Assembly (NCBI GenBank): GCA_046757565.1
Contig: JBHHYN010000001.1
Coordinates: forward strand, 22,768-86,767
Direction of reading: 5' to 3'
Source: JBHHYN01 sp046757565
GTDB lineage: Bacteria; Pseudomonadota; Gammaproteobacteria; Eutrophobiales; Eutrophobiaceae
DNA length: 64,000 nt
Below are positions 8,483-18,228 of the stretch, in pieces (the first letter of the stretch is position 1; each line of letters starts with the position of its first letter). Made by a program: the position numbers and the translations under genes. The notes below the pieces were generated by a model. It was not told the DNA's origin and did not search any database. It saw only the letters and a list, made by a program, of their open reading frames with translations.

Positions 8483-9996
8483 TCAGTAATAGCTGAGACT
8501 CCTGGGCAACAGGTACCGCTCCGCAACTTCAAATATCCCCTGTACCAACAGTGCTAACACGGCGGCCGGGACCGCTCCCTGCAGGATCAGGCCAATATCG
8601 TCGAGGCGGATACCGGTCAGTATAGGCTGACCATAACCTCCCGCACCAATCAGCGCGGCGATTGTCGCCGTGCCGACATTGATCACCGCTGATGTCTTGA
8701 TACCGGCGAGTATGGAACGGGTGGCAAGTGGCAGTTCCACGAGTCGTAAGCGGGCGTTGCTGGATAAACCCAAGGCCTCTGCAGATTCCAGGATTGGTGT
8801 TGGGATGTCACGCAGTCCACTGTGTGTATTACGGATTATTGGTAACAGACTGTAGAGAAAGAGCGCCACAACTGCCGTGGTCCGCCGATACCCAGCATGG
8901 GAATAAGCAGGACCAACAACGCCAGCGAGGGTATTGTCTGGACCATCCCGGCAACAGCAAGAATGATCTGACCTGCTTCCCTGTAGCGTGCAGCGATGAC
9001 ACCGAGCGGGATAGCACAGGCAATGGCCGCGGAGAGAGATATCCCGACCAAAAACAGATGATCCAGTGTATTCCTGACAAACCGCTCAAAAGCCGTGTCA
9101 GTTATTGTTGCTATGGAGATGCCGTAATTGGTCTTTATGAAGTTCGCCACCACAGTGGCCATAGGCAGATGATCGATCTTGACCGCAGCGTTCAGCGCCC
9201 TCATCTGATTGACATTGATACTCCCCGGCAACCTCTCGAGCGCCTGCAAGGCCAGGGGATAGCGTTTCACAAGCCCGGAACGGTAGATAAAGACCGCATC
9301 ATAGGCGGGAAAATAGTGCCGATCATCGGCAAGCGGTTGCAGATTATAGTAGAGGATCTCCGCGTCCGTCGCATACAAATCAGTAACATCCAGACTGCCG
9401 TTTTCCACACCTCTGTAGGCAAGATCGTGATCCAGTCCACGAACATTCCGTTGCGGTAATTGATAATGATGTTTCAGCCCCCGCCAGCCATCCGCCCGAT
9501 CCAGGAATTCATTGCTGAATCCGAACCTGAGTCCGGAGTAACGGCGCAGATCCGATATGGAGCGAACATCGAGTTTTTCCGCCAGCGATCCCGGCATACC
9601 GATAACATAAGTATTATTAAATCCCAGCGCCTGGGTCATACCTATACCCCGAACGGCCATCACTTCACGCAGCCGTTTGCTACTATGGATCTCCTGATCG
9701 GCAAATATTTCCTGCATGAGTGTGCCCGTGTATTCTGGATAAATATCAATTTCTCCGGCAAGCAAGGCACTCCACAAAACCCGCGTGCCCCCGAGTTCGG
9801 CCCGGGTTTCAACCGGAATATCGTGATAACGGAAAAACTGCGCGGCAAGTTCCCCCAGGATCACACTTTCGGTAAATTTCTTCGAGGCGACAATGATTCC
9901 GTGGTGTCTATTTTCGTACTTTGGAGCGGAGCTACCCGCACAGCAATAAAACATCCAGACGAACAGATAGAAAAAATAACGGAGAGAATGCTTCAT
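8483..9996 (-). pseudogene. Osmoprotectant-type ABC transporter binding-protein/permease fusion, frameshifted
   Basis: Residues 1 to about 280 are a periplasmic quaternary-ammonium binding domain (IIVASKKFTESVILGELAAQ, RAELGGTRVLWSALLAGEID, YPEYTGTL). The next part is an OpuBB/OpuCB-like permease (TLDHLFLVGISLSAAIACAI, VAGMVQTIPSLALLVLLIPM). At about 8879 the frame is lost: GIGGP would continue as TAVVALFLYSLLPIIRNTHSG in the next frame, and the permease then runs intact to 8483. One missing base in a CC run explains this. The ATG at 9996 overlaps the ATPase stop (ATGA), so I prefer it to the ATG 21 bases upstream. It could be a true mutation, a sequence error or recoding. Split proteins would both be partial. 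Confidence 0.75.
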
Positions 9997-10739
9997 TGTT
10001 CTTCCAGAATCTGCCACGGGTTCCGTTGCGCATTGATAAAAGATTCTACAAACGCATCGGCCGGCTGGTGCAATAAATCATGTAATGTTCCCCGCTGCAC
10101 AACACGGCCGTCACGCATTAACACGATATCATCACCAAAGTAGGCCGCCTCTCCCATATCGTGAGTTACCAGCACCACCGTTTTATGCAAGCACTGAAAA
10201 ATATCTTTCAGATCCTGTTGTAATTCATAACGAATCATCGGATCAAGTGAGCCCAGCGGTTCATCCAGTAACAATAGTTCCGGATCCAGCATCAATGCCC
10301 GCATAAGGCTGACACGCTGGCGCTGACCTCCGGAAAGTTCAATGGGGTATTGATTGAGCATCGATGGCGTCAGTTTTACCAGGTGAGTCAGTTCAGTCAG
10401 GCGTTCATTCAAGCGTGTCACGTCCCAACCGAGATATCTGGCCATGATGGTAACATTCTCCGATGCCGTCAGATGCGGAAACAGCCCCCCATCCTGGATC
10501 ACATAACCGGCACGTTGTCGAAACCGGTAGACATTAGACGTATTAATTATTTCATCATCAAAAGAAATCCTGCCTGTATCTGCACTAATAAGACCGATCA
10601 TGAGTCGCAGCAGGGTCGATTTTCCGCTGCCGCTTGGCCCAATCAGGACAGTTGTCTTTCCCTCTCCGATAGTTAGTCCGGTGGGATGAAGTGCCTGATT
10701 GGCCCCATAGCGCTTGCTGATGTTAGCCAGTTTAAACAT
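9993..10739 (-). CDS. Osmoprotectant-type ABC transporter ATP-binding subunit
   Basis: A complete ABC ATPase of 248 residues: Walker A GPSGSGKST near residue 36, Q-loop YVIQDGGLFPH near 80, signature LSGGQRQRVSLMRAL near 135, Walker B LLLLDEPLGSLDP near 156, and switch His in LVTHDMGEAA. The spacing and the GLFPHLTASENV stretch resemble OpuA/OpuC/ProV-type importers of glycine betaine, choline or carnitine. It is followed by the fused binding-protein/permease gene, overlapping by 4 bp. The C-terminal CBS domains of ProV/OpuCA are absent. With the partner frameshifted the system may be inactive. Confidence 0.88.
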   Translation of the reverse strand: MFKLANISKRYGANQALHPTGLTIGEGKTTVLIGPSGSGKSTLLRLMIGLISADTGRISFDDEIINTSNVYRFRQRAGYVIQDGGLFPHLTASENVTIMARYLGWDVTRLNERLTELTHLVKLTPSMLNQYPIELSGGQRQRVSLMRALMLDPELLLLDEPLGSLDPMIRYELQQDLKDIFQCLHKTVVLVTHDMGEAAYFGDDIVLMRDGRVVQRGTLHDLLHQPADAFVESFINAQRNPWQILEEQ

Positions 10740-10899
10740 TATCCAGGTAATAACCTGTAATTTGGCCCGGTTGCTGGCAAGATAATTTGATTATCCATTG
10801 GGTATCAGAAGATGTTTCAATTGCTTTTTGGCCCACCGTGCCCCAAAAAACCCGGCAAGATACAATATAGTGATGAAATAACCACTGCCGCAAGACCTG

Positions 10900-11040
10900 A
10901 TGTTAGCAAAGTATAGAACTAAAGGAGAAAATCTAAACTTACTTCCCGAATTGCCGATTAACTATAATCAGGAGGCAATAGTTCTTAAGTACGGAGAACG
11001 AGAATCGCCCCAAGTCCAACAGACTGTTAAGCCATATTGA
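10900..11040 (+). CDS. Possible 46-residue ORF, unknown
   Basis: Within the 330-bp gap between the ABC ATPase and the next gene, an ORF starts MLAKYRTKGENLNLLPELPI and ends QQTVKPY. It has no good ribosome site and no recognisable family. The rest of the gap (10740-11069) shows no RNA gene or repeat I can name, and should contain the divergent promoters. Confidence 0.2.
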   Translation: MLAKYRTKGENLNLLPELPINYNQEAIVLKYGERESPQVQQTVKPY

Positions 11041-11069
11041 TAACATTGTAAAAATAACCGAGAGTCGGA

Positions 11070-11594
11070 ATGTCAAAGCCCGGTCATTCATTTCCCTATG
11101 ATGCATTCGTCATTATCATACTGATAATCGTCTCTGGCGGTTCTATCGTGGCAGCCCTGTCCCTGGTTGAAGAACTTCTTTATTTTGCCGATCAATTTGC
11201 TTTCCTGATTTTTTTAAGCGCCGATGCGGCAGCATTAATATTTGCCATTCTGGCCGCATTTTTCAAATTCGAACAAAATGAGTCTGAGATAAAATCCCGG
11301 GCTTCCCTGGAGAGGGCAAAACAATTGGAAGAACGGGGCAAAGATGATGAAAAAATCGGCAAGGCGATATTAATATATAAAAAGGAAGCCCAGAACAAGT
11401 CCACTTCGTCAAGGAAGTTTTCCAATCTGTCGAGTATAGCGGTTAAAGGAGCATTACTGAGTATACTAACCGGATTTATCTTTTTGATTGTATCCCTCTG
11501 GGTTACTCCGGTTTCCAATATGATGGCTACCAGTCCAGTTACTGAAAGCGGGGAAATCTCTGTTGATAACGATGAAAACGCTACTGAGGAATGA
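11070..11594 (+). CDS. Membrane protein of unknown function (174 aa)
   Basis: I do not recognise the family. The protein has a hydrophobic segment at about residues 10-32, a second at about 45-66, and a third at about 127-148 (LLSILTGFIFLIVSLWV). Between the second and third lies a charged, probably coiled-coil stretch of about 50 residues (FEQNESEIKSRASLERAKQL and on). The C-terminal tail is acidic (SVDNDENATEE). It is convergent with the next gene, 17 bp away. Probably an inner-membrane protein. Confidence is in its being a gene, not in a role. Confidence 0.6.
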   Translation: MSKPGHSFPYDAFVIIILIIVSGGSIVAALSLVEELLYFADQFAFLIFLSADAAALIFAILAAFFKFEQNESEIKSRASLERAKQLEERGKDDEKIGKAILIYKKEAQNKSTSSRKFSNLSSIAVKGALLSILTGFIFLIVSLWVTPVSNMMATSPVTESGEISVDNDENATEE

Positions 11595-11611
11595 TTCATT
11601 CCCTTTACAGG

Positions 11612-12871
11612 TTAATTAATAAAATCTTCGCGAATCAGGAATTTCCTTTTTTTCAGTTGAGACCTGGCCTCCCTGGTCAATATACCTGCTGTGACAAGTT
11701 CCCAACTACTGAAACCCGCCATACCTGCCTTTTTTAACAATCCATCAAATAAACGTTCTGTTCTTTCCGACCAGTAAATAATGTCCACCGGGGCCAGATA
11801 GACTATACGATTATCCGATGTGATTATCTGCAAGAGTTCGTTTCCTGCATATAATTTCTGCAAGCTGATTATATGCTGATGATAATACGCGAGCATCATG
11901 GCAGCTTCTTCAAAAGTCAGCGCCATGCTCTCGTCTTCAATACCTATGGACGCCTCTATAAATGCTGAACGGTTCCTTACCCCATCAAGCAAGTTTAAAT
12001 AATGAGTGATTCTTGTCTTGTGACGGGGGGAATAAATAGCATGTTGAAGAAATTTTGCACGAATATCCTGGCGAATATTCATAGCTTCAAGCAATTTATT
12101 ATTAATTAGATTAAGATCCGCTATACTTTTGCTCTTTAATAACGCATTAATCCCGGACTCTAATTCAGGGTTAATAACCTTTATCGATTTCCCTGCCCGC
12201 ACTCCCATCAAAGGCGACCCTGAGGAAATTATGCCTGCAGATCGAGCCCTGGCAACGGCGTTCAGAAACTCCTGCACTTTCGGATTTGTTGAATACACGT
12301 CCAAACCCCATTGACTGGCAATATTACGCTTATGCATGGCCGTAACCGGGTCAGCTGACTCTCCGCCCGTATAACTAAAGACCACTTCCGTATCACGAGG
12401 TGTTGCGTTTAGCGTTTCATTCAGATTACTCGTTATCTGCCCCGCCAGATTGGTCGCCATCGACACAGGCCGGGCAATAATATCCAGGGCGGAATCGGCA
12501 CTTATTCGTAATTGGCCCCGAATCTTATTGAGTAATTCTCCATTTTGCGCGTTAAACTGGTTTATCGCATGTCCCAGAGTAGTGATCTCTCTGACCCGGA
12601 TCCGCAATAATGGCAAGGAAGTCACCTGATACACGCCAAAATCCGAATCGATACGGAAATTGAAGAAATTACCTCTGATATCAGCCTCTTCTACACGGTG
12701 ATAGACTGACTGCGCCTGGACCGGGGTCAGAATATCGTGCAAATCTATTTCAGGAATGACTTCATAGGCGCCGGAATAAGGACAATTTAATAAAAGGAAA
12801 AGGGTTAATCCGTGACGGCATACGTGTCTACTTCCCCTGCTCTGCATCATTAAGGCCTTGATTGATTTCAT
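11612..12871 (-). CDS. Exported protein of unknown function (419 aa)
   Basis: I do not recognise it. A basic N-terminus followed by LTLFLLLNCPYSGAYE looks like a signal peptide, with possible cleavage after the GA near residue 36. The Cys in LLLNC could be a weak lipobox. The mature part is mostly helical, with amphipathic segments (for example ALDIIARPVSMATNLAGQIT) and a C-terminal basic segment EARSQLKKRKFLI. It lies 56 bp downstream of the cyclic-nucleotide-binding coiled-coil gene on the same strand, so the two are probably co-transcribed and may work together. Alternative starts exist at residues 8 and 9. Confidence 0.55.
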   Translation of the reverse strand: MKSIKALMMQSRGSRHVCRHGLTLFLLLNCPYSGAYEVIPEIDLHDILTPVQAQSVYHRVEEADIRGNFFNFRIDSDFGVYQVTSLPLLRIRVREITTLGHAINQFNAQNGELLNKIRGQLRISADSALDIIARPVSMATNLAGQITSNLNETLNATPRDTEVVFSYTGGESADPVTAMHKRNIASQWGLDVYSTNPKVQEFLNAVARARSAGIISSGSPLMGVRAGKSIKVINPELESGINALLKSKSIADLNLINNKLLEAMNIRQDIRAKFLQHAIYSPRHKTRITHYLNLLDGVRNRSAFIEASIGIEDESMALTFEEAAMMLAYYHQHIISLQKLYAGNELLQIITSDNRIVYLAPVDIIYWSERTERLFDGLLKKAGMAGFSSWELVTAGILTREARSQLKKRKFLIREDFIN

Positions 12872-12927
12872 TCACAGTAATGAATACTTAGAGCGGTTAT
12901 AAAGAAAAAGATTCTTGTTAACAGGTA

Positions 12928-15408
12928 TTAATCGCCATTCTCCCCCAATTGCGCCTCGATATCATCCAGCAGACTCGAATCCGCCTGCTGTGCCGCTCGT
13001 TTAGCAGCCTCTGCAGTCTGCTTGATACGTTTCATGTGCTCCATCTGTGATGCAATATCGGCAAAATTACTCTCTTTTTCTTCCTGTTCCTCACGGAACT
13101 CGTTCAAATCGGATTCAAGTTGCCGGTGAAGGTCCTCTTCCATAGCTCTCTTTTTTATCAGGTCTTCTTCATTCACTTTCTTTGCAGCAATGGCTTCAAC
13201 ATGTGCCTGTTCGGCCTGTTCAATCTCCCTGTTTGCCTGACTGATCTTCTCTTCTGCCGCCTTGATTTCGCCCTTGATTGATGCCTTCCCTGCCTTGCTC
13301 TTTGTGACGGACTTGTCCTCCTGCCAGGCACGCAGGCGTTTTGTTTCTTCTATAGCCGCCTGTTTTTCTTTTTCCGCTTCATCCCTGGCTTGTTGAATTT
13401 CCTTCATTGTCTCCTGAATCTTGCGTTGCTCCTGTTCCAGTTTTAATCGTTCAGCCCTCAGCTTTTCTTCCTCGACCGCGCGTTCCTGATCCTGTTTTTG
13501 CTTGAACTCAGCTATAATTTGCTCCGCTTCTTCTTTGGCAGCCCTGCGTGACGCTTCAGCAGCGGCCCGTTCACGCCTTGCCTTGTCCAGCTCTTCATGA
13601 TTGTGTGCAAATTCTTTAGCGAGATTACGCCGTTCTTCCTCCAGCTTCTGCCTGGCCTTTTCCTGTATCTTCCGTTCCTTTTCCTCCTGATCTTTTTGAT
13701 TTTTCAAAGCCTCCTGTTCCAGTGCGTGCCTGGATGACACTACTTCCTCTTTTAACTGCATTGCTTCCTGCAGTTTCCTTCTGGCATCTTCCGCTTCCCG
13801 CTCCAGACGTTTCTTCTCCTGTTTGATTTGCCGTTCGGCCTCCTGCTTCATACGCTGCAGTTTTTCCATTTCCTCGGCATTACGTGTGTAGACTTCATCA
13901 AGCTTCTTCTTTTCAGCCTGCATACGCTTTGCCGCTTCCTCCTTCATGCGCCTGATCTTCTCTTCCTCCTGCTCATGCAGTCTTTTCGCCTCCTTTTCCG
14001 CCTCTTTTTTTGCAGCTTCTATCTTGGCATGCTCCTCCTTGAGCCTGCGCTCCACCTCCGCCTGCATCTCCTTAACGGAAATATTGTCCGCCTTATGTTT
14101 GACCTCTTTTACATTTTTCAACTGCATATTCGTTTTTGCTAGTTCAGCCTCCAGGACCGAAGCTTTAACGCCTGGGTCAATATCCTGTTTAGTGATCTCT
14201 TCGACCACACTGGTTTGCTCAGCCGCTACAGCTTTTAGGGGTGCCTCCTTTTTTGCTGCGGGAGTTGTTTTTTCCTTCTTCTGCTCTGGAGATGGCGCCT
14301 GGGTTACCTCCGAACTCCTGGCGGCCTGTGGGTTATTGACCAGCCCGCCCCCGAGAAAACAGGCATCCAGACCATTTTCCGCGAGCAGGAAGGCGGCTGT
14401 TGAACTGCGCCCACCTGTGTCACAGTAGACGACATAACGCTTATCCCGGGCAAGATTCCTGGCCTGCATTCGAAGGATATTGAGAGGGATATTCTGACTA
14501 CCCTCTATCGCTGACTCCTCATGTTCGTTTTTGAATCGGACATCGAGCCAAACTCCGGGACCTTCCTCGACCAATTTCAACGCATCATCATAAGAGACCG
14601 ATTGCAGTGTTGGTTTTTCAATCAGCTCAATGAAATTATCCTTACTAAGTTGCATAAGTATGCCGTCCGTTAGCATGGAGACTGTAGCATTCCGGGTCAT
14701 TTCAGAGATCAATGCCTCTTCACCGAAACAATCCCCCGCTTCCAGCACCGCCAGATTGATTGCTTTGCCGCCGGATTGAGGTTTTCGAGACACCTGGCAG
14801 CGGCCTTCCTGGATAATGAAATAATGTTCCCCTGGGTCACCCTGCTTGATGACCACGTCACCGCTTTTAAACTCTATCGGTTCCAACAAGGCAAATAACT
14901 GGTGAATATTTGCCGTTGGCATTCTGGAGAAAAGTTCGGACTGAAGCGTCCTGGTCATCCAATCGACCGCCTCTTCATCTTCAATTTCGCTGATTTCCAT
15001 TTCGGCAACCTCCATGTCCGCACCCGATGTACTGCTTTCCGCCTGTTCCTTATCCTGTAATACAAGCAATTTATCGAGTTCATCCCGGCGTATCTGCAGG
15101 ACGACATATGCTGTTTTCGCTTTGGCTGAAAATTGCCGGGGCTGCAGCTGTGCCATCGCATACCTGGCTCGATCCAAGCCGGCCGTTATCACATTGTGCT
15201 GCTGCTCATTGGCATGCATTTCGATCTCGCCCTCGAGCAGATAATACGAAAAATCATCCCGCTCCCCCTGCTTGAAGATATAGCTGCCCTTGCGGCCCTT
15301 CATGATGACACCCTTGTTAATAACTTCGTTCTGCATCCGTGGCGGCAACTCGTTGATGGGAATGAGCTGGCGGATCGACTCCGCATATTTTTCGTTTTCT
15401 GCAGTCAT
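12928..15408 (-). CDS. Double cyclic-nucleotide-binding, rhodanese and coiled-coil protein (826 aa)
   Basis: Domains in order: a first cyclic-nucleotide-binding-like fold at about residues 15-120 (RKGSYIFKQGERDDFSYYLL); a second at about 165-285 with a well kept pocket (FKSGDVVIKQGDPGEHYFII, then GDCFGEEALISEMTRNATV); a rhodanese domain at about 290-370 (GVWLDVRFKNEHEESAIEG, VVYCDTGGRSSTAAFLL, with Cys in the active-site loop CDTGGRS); a Pro/Lys-rich linker; then about 390 residues of nearly uninterrupted coiled coil rich in E, K, R and Q. No signal peptide is seen. It is probably a cytoplasmic, elongated sensor or scaffold that responds to a nucleotide or to persulfide. No partner kinase or transporter is adjacent except the exported unknown protein downstream. 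Confidence 0.85.
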   Translation of the reverse strand: MTAENEKYAESIRQLIPINELPPRMQNEVINKGVIMKGRKGSYIFKQGERDDFSYYLLEGEIEMHANEQQHNVITAGLDRARYAMAQLQPRQFSAKAKTAYVVLQIRRDELDKLLVLQDKEQAESSTSGADMEVAEMEISEIEDEEAVDWMTRTLQSELFSRMPTANIHQLFALLEPIEFKSGDVVIKQGDPGEHYFIIQEGRCQVSRKPQSGGKAINLAVLEAGDCFGEEALISEMTRNATVSMLTDGILMQLSKDNFIELIEKPTLQSVSYDDALKLVEEGPGVWLDVRFKNEHEESAIEGSQNIPLNILRMQARNLARDKRYVVYCDTGGRSSTAAFLLAENGLDACFLGGGLVNNPQAARSSEVTQAPSPEQKKEKTTPAAKKEAPLKAVAAEQTSVVEEITKQDIDPGVKASVLEAELAKTNMQLKNVKEVKHKADNISVKEMQAEVERRLKEEHAKIEAAKKEAEKEAKRLHEQEEEKIRRMKEEAAKRMQAEKKKLDEVYTRNAEEMEKLQRMKQEAERQIKQEKKRLEREAEDARRKLQEAMQLKEEVVSSRHALEQEALKNQKDQEEKERKIQEKARQKLEEERRNLAKEFAHNHEELDKARRERAAAEASRRAAKEEAEQIIAEFKQKQDQERAVEEEKLRAERLKLEQEQRKIQETMKEIQQARDEAEKEKQAAIEETKRLRAWQEDKSVTKSKAGKASIKGEIKAAEEKISQANREIEQAEQAHVEAIAAKKVNEEDLIKKRAMEEDLHRQLESDLNEFREEQEEKESNFADIASQMEHMKRIKQTAEAAKRAAQQADSSLLDDIEAQLGENGD

Positions 15409-15684
15409 CGCTATATATTGCCTGAAAAAACCATTGTTGTTTCAGCTTCTGAAAGAAATAGATGCATTTTTATAAGCGCCTGATTTTATACTGTTTCCAA
15501 GTATAACCGTCTCGTTGCAAGGCGCCAGCTTTACGGTCACCTTTTCCGGCAAATGCTACAACATTCACGATTGGACGGGAATAGCTGCTAACCTGCATAG
15601 TGTATGATTTCTGCGGTACGGGGCATTATAGCCGCTCGTGGCCGGTTTCCCCCGGATCGGTTAACCTGCCTGATAATTTCAAAA

Positions 15685-15713
15685 TTGACTTTGCTTTAAG
15701 AAGCGTCTATTAG
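15685..15713 (+). promoter_or_regulatory. Sigma-70-like promoter for the 15745 gene
   Basis: TTGACT at 15685-15690 and TATTAG at 15708-15713, 17 bp apart, lie 31 bp before the ATG at 15745. The rest of the 336-bp gap (15409-15744) shows nothing else I can name. Confidence 0.5.
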
Positions 15714-15744
15714 TAGAGGTAAATGTAAACAGGATTTTGCTGTC

Positions 15745-16077
15745 ATGAAGCCACCTCAAACCGTGATTTGCCTCGTTCTTTCCGCCTTACTGTTTTCATC
15801 TCAGACCTCATTGGCTGGTGATACCAGTAGCGCTCAATCAGATGAATATAAGCCGACCATGGATGAGATGATCACGGATGGTTTAATATACAGACCGCTG
15901 GGTGTGGCCGCAACAGTGGTTGGTACCGGTATCTTTATCGTCACCCTGCCATTCAGCCTGTTGGGGGGAAATGCAGACGATGCCGGCGAGAGACTCGTTG
16001 CTGAACCTGCGAGGGACACCTTTAGAAGATGCCTTGGTTGCGCCCTCTATTACCACCGCTTCGACAGGAGATATTAG
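15745..16077 (+). CDS. Small exported protein with a hydrophobic hairpin (110 aa), unknown
   Basis: The signal peptide VICLVLSALLFSSQTSLAG is cleaved near residue 25. A conserved-looking core follows: TDGLIYRPLGVAATVVGTGI, VTLPFSLLGGNADDAGE, LVAEPARDTFRRCLGCA. I have seen this pattern in small gammaproteobacterial envelope proteins that carry no established function. The core hydrophobic stretch at about 50-75 may insert in a membrane. A sigma-70-like promoter lies upstream. It ends 3 bp from the stop of the histidine kinase gene on the other strand. Confidence 0.65.
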   Translation: MKPPQTVICLVLSALLFSSQTSLAGDTSSAQSDEYKPTMDEMITDGLIYRPLGVAATVVGTGIFIVTLPFSLLGGNADDAGERLVAEPARDTFRRCLGCALYYHRFDRRY

Positions 16078-16080
16078 AAC

Positions 16081-18180
16081 CTATATCGCAATCCCGCCGG
16101 AAAAGTCGATAACTACCTTCACCCCTTTCCTGTCCGGTAAATTAGAAGCAGTGATCTTTGCCTGATGAAATTCCGCGATGATTCTCACAATATACAGTCC
16201 TAAACCCAAGTGCGGTTCAGCACCGCCCTGCTTCTCCCGTAATGAAATCATGGAGTTAAACAATTGGCCCGCCATCGCATCCGGTAAGGTTGAGCCATAG
16301 TTAATCACCTGTAGCGTCCAGTTTTCCCCGGATGATAAAAGACCTACATCGATCGGTTTACCCTCTGTTCCGAAATCAACAGCATTGGCAATAAGCTTAT
16401 CCAGCATTTGTACAATCAGATCGGGTGAAACATTTCGGACAACGGCTTGTTCAGGTTTTCCAAGTCTGAATTCAATACCAGGATAGGCCAGGCGGTAAGC
16501 CTCCACGCAATTACCCAGTAATTGGCCAATATCGGTCTGCTGTTTTTCCGAGCCCTGCAAGGCCTGCTCCAGACGGGTTGCTTCGCTCAAACGGGCAATG
16601 AGTAAATTCAACCGTTCGATCCCCTCTCTTGCACGATCGAGGTATTGACGCAGCTCTTTTCCTGTCCCACCAGAGTGAAGATTTTCCAGGGAAGACTGGA
16701 CAACCGCTATGGGTGTGCGTAATTCATGTGATAACCTGCCAGCCATGCCCTCAAGGTAATTGTTGTAGTGTTGCAAGCGTTCCAGCATGGCAGCATAGTT
16801 CCGGGATACCTCGCCAATTTCATCAGCAGCCTTACTTGCCGTAAATTTGCCGACGACACGTCCGTATTCATCAATGGCGGACTCCGCCTCACTGCTCAGA
16901 CGCCTTAACCGGAATGATAATCGTGTTGCGAAAAGTAACAACAACGATGTAACGATAAAAAAAACAAGCAGGGTTTTGTTAAACATCGAGGCCATGGCAT
17001 GACGCTGCAACATCTGTATGCTGTTAGTCGTCTCTTCAACAACGACCGCACCACGTACGGCATTATCGACCCAAACAGGCGTTGCCGCAGAGACAATTAT
17101 GGCCTTGCCATCGGCAGATGTTCGCCAACGGCTTCCCGTCTTTCCCTGTAGTGCCTGCAATACTTCCTGGCCCTGTAATCGTGACGCCCCCGCCAGGTCA
17201 TCCTGAAAGCGCTCGGAAACCGGTGGCAGTATCAATGAATAGAGGAAATTAACAGGCTGTCCGGATTCGCTCTTTTCAAGGTTGCCACCGCTTGCCAGCA
17301 CCTGCCCACGGCCATCCAGGACCCAGACCCTGCGGCCATCCATTTTGCCGAGACCCCTGATAATCTGTTTGATTTCCGGGGAGGATTGCAACAACCTTCC
17401 GGGCCTGTACTCCGTACTCTCTCCCGCCGTCCCGGTACGGCTGATTATCCGCCTGTTATGAACATCATCAACATCAGCAACAATAAACCCCAGTCGTTCT
17501 CCTATCAGACCTGTCGGTATTGCGATTTCGAGGTTGTAACCCTCCTCCGTCTGCTGCCATACTCCGGTTACATTCGTAATATATTCTACAGTCCGGTACT
17601 CAAAATTAAACTCATCCCAGTGCCGTTCGTATCTGAACGGCCTGATCTTACCGGGCGCGGACGGGGAAAAATAATAGTGCCTGAGTTCCCCTTCCGGATC
17701 GGTGAATACCAGCGTCACATGATCATTATCGGTGGCATCAGGTGTATCCGGTTTTTGATAAACAACATTTCTGTCGCGGACCTGGAGCAGCACATCGAAA
17801 TACTGCCCATAATGCGTGACGATTAATCTGAAAGAGGCTGGGTCCGGCTGTGACTGGCCCGATTTTCCCGCCGTGTAGACATCCGACCAACCAAGATAAG
17901 TAACCCAGTCATCGGTATATCCATCTATCTGCATGGGATGGTTTAATGTATGCACATAGACGGTCTTTTCGTTCGATGCCGTGGCAACGGGGAAAAGGTT
18001 CGCCTTCTCATGCAGAGGGCCCGCCATGGCGCGGGCGGCATCCATCAGGGAGATTTCCAGAGCATCACGTAAATGACGTTCCAACTCACGCAAATACTGA
18101 AAACCAACGTAAGGAATACTAAGGACGGCAATCGACAGAATCAGTAACTTTGCTCTTATCGTTAATTTTATGCGATTCAT
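16081..18180 (-). CDS. Sortase-system sensor histidine kinase (699 aa)
   Basis: It matches the proteobacterial 'dedicated sortase system histidine kinase' type as I know it. It has an N-terminal membrane helix at residues 8-26, a large periplasmic region of about 350 residues that includes a beta-rich domain (VYVHTLNHPMQIDGYTDDWV), a second membrane helix near 395-415 (LLVFFIVTSLLLLFATRLSF), a HAMP-like linker, the HisKA motif GRLSHELRTPIAVVQSSLEN with phospho-acceptor His near residue 485, and an ATPase domain with GLGLYIVRIIAEFH near 670. Its partner regulator gene is 48 bp upstream on the same strand. The signal sensed is unknown. The locus it should serve is broken (see the sortase entries). 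Confidence 0.85.
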   Translation of the reverse strand: MNRIKLTIRAKLLILSIAVLSIPYVGFQYLRELERHLRDALEISLMDAARAMAGPLHEKANLFPVATASNEKTVYVHTLNHPMQIDGYTDDWVTYLGWSDVYTAGKSGQSQPDPASFRLIVTHYGQYFDVLLQVRDRNVVYQKPDTPDATDNDHVTLVFTDPEGELRHYYFSPSAPGKIRPFRYERHWDEFNFEYRTVEYITNVTGVWQQTEEGYNLEIAIPTGLIGERLGFIVADVDDVHNRRIISRTGTAGESTEYRPGRLLQSSPEIKQIIRGLGKMDGRRVWVLDGRGQVLASGGNLEKSESGQPVNFLYSLILPPVSERFQDDLAGASRLQGQEVLQALQGKTGSRWRTSADGKAIIVSAATPVWVDNAVRGAVVVEETTNSIQMLQRHAMASMFNKTLLVFFIVTSLLLLFATRLSFRLRRLSSEAESAIDEYGRVVGKFTASKAADEIGEVSRNYAAMLERLQHYNNYLEGMAGRLSHELRTPIAVVQSSLENLHSGGTGKELRQYLDRAREGIERLNLLIARLSEATRLEQALQGSEKQQTDIGQLLGNCVEAYRLAYPGIEFRLGKPEQAVVRNVSPDLIVQMLDKLIANAVDFGTEGKPIDVGLLSSGENWTLQVINYGSTLPDAMAGQLFNSMISLREKQGGAEPHLGLGLYIVRIIAEFHQAKITASNLPDRKGVKVVIDFSGGIAI

Positions 18181-18228
18181 GGTCTAAGATTCGTTGCCTA
18201 TCACACCTTGTAAGTAACCGCATCCCGG

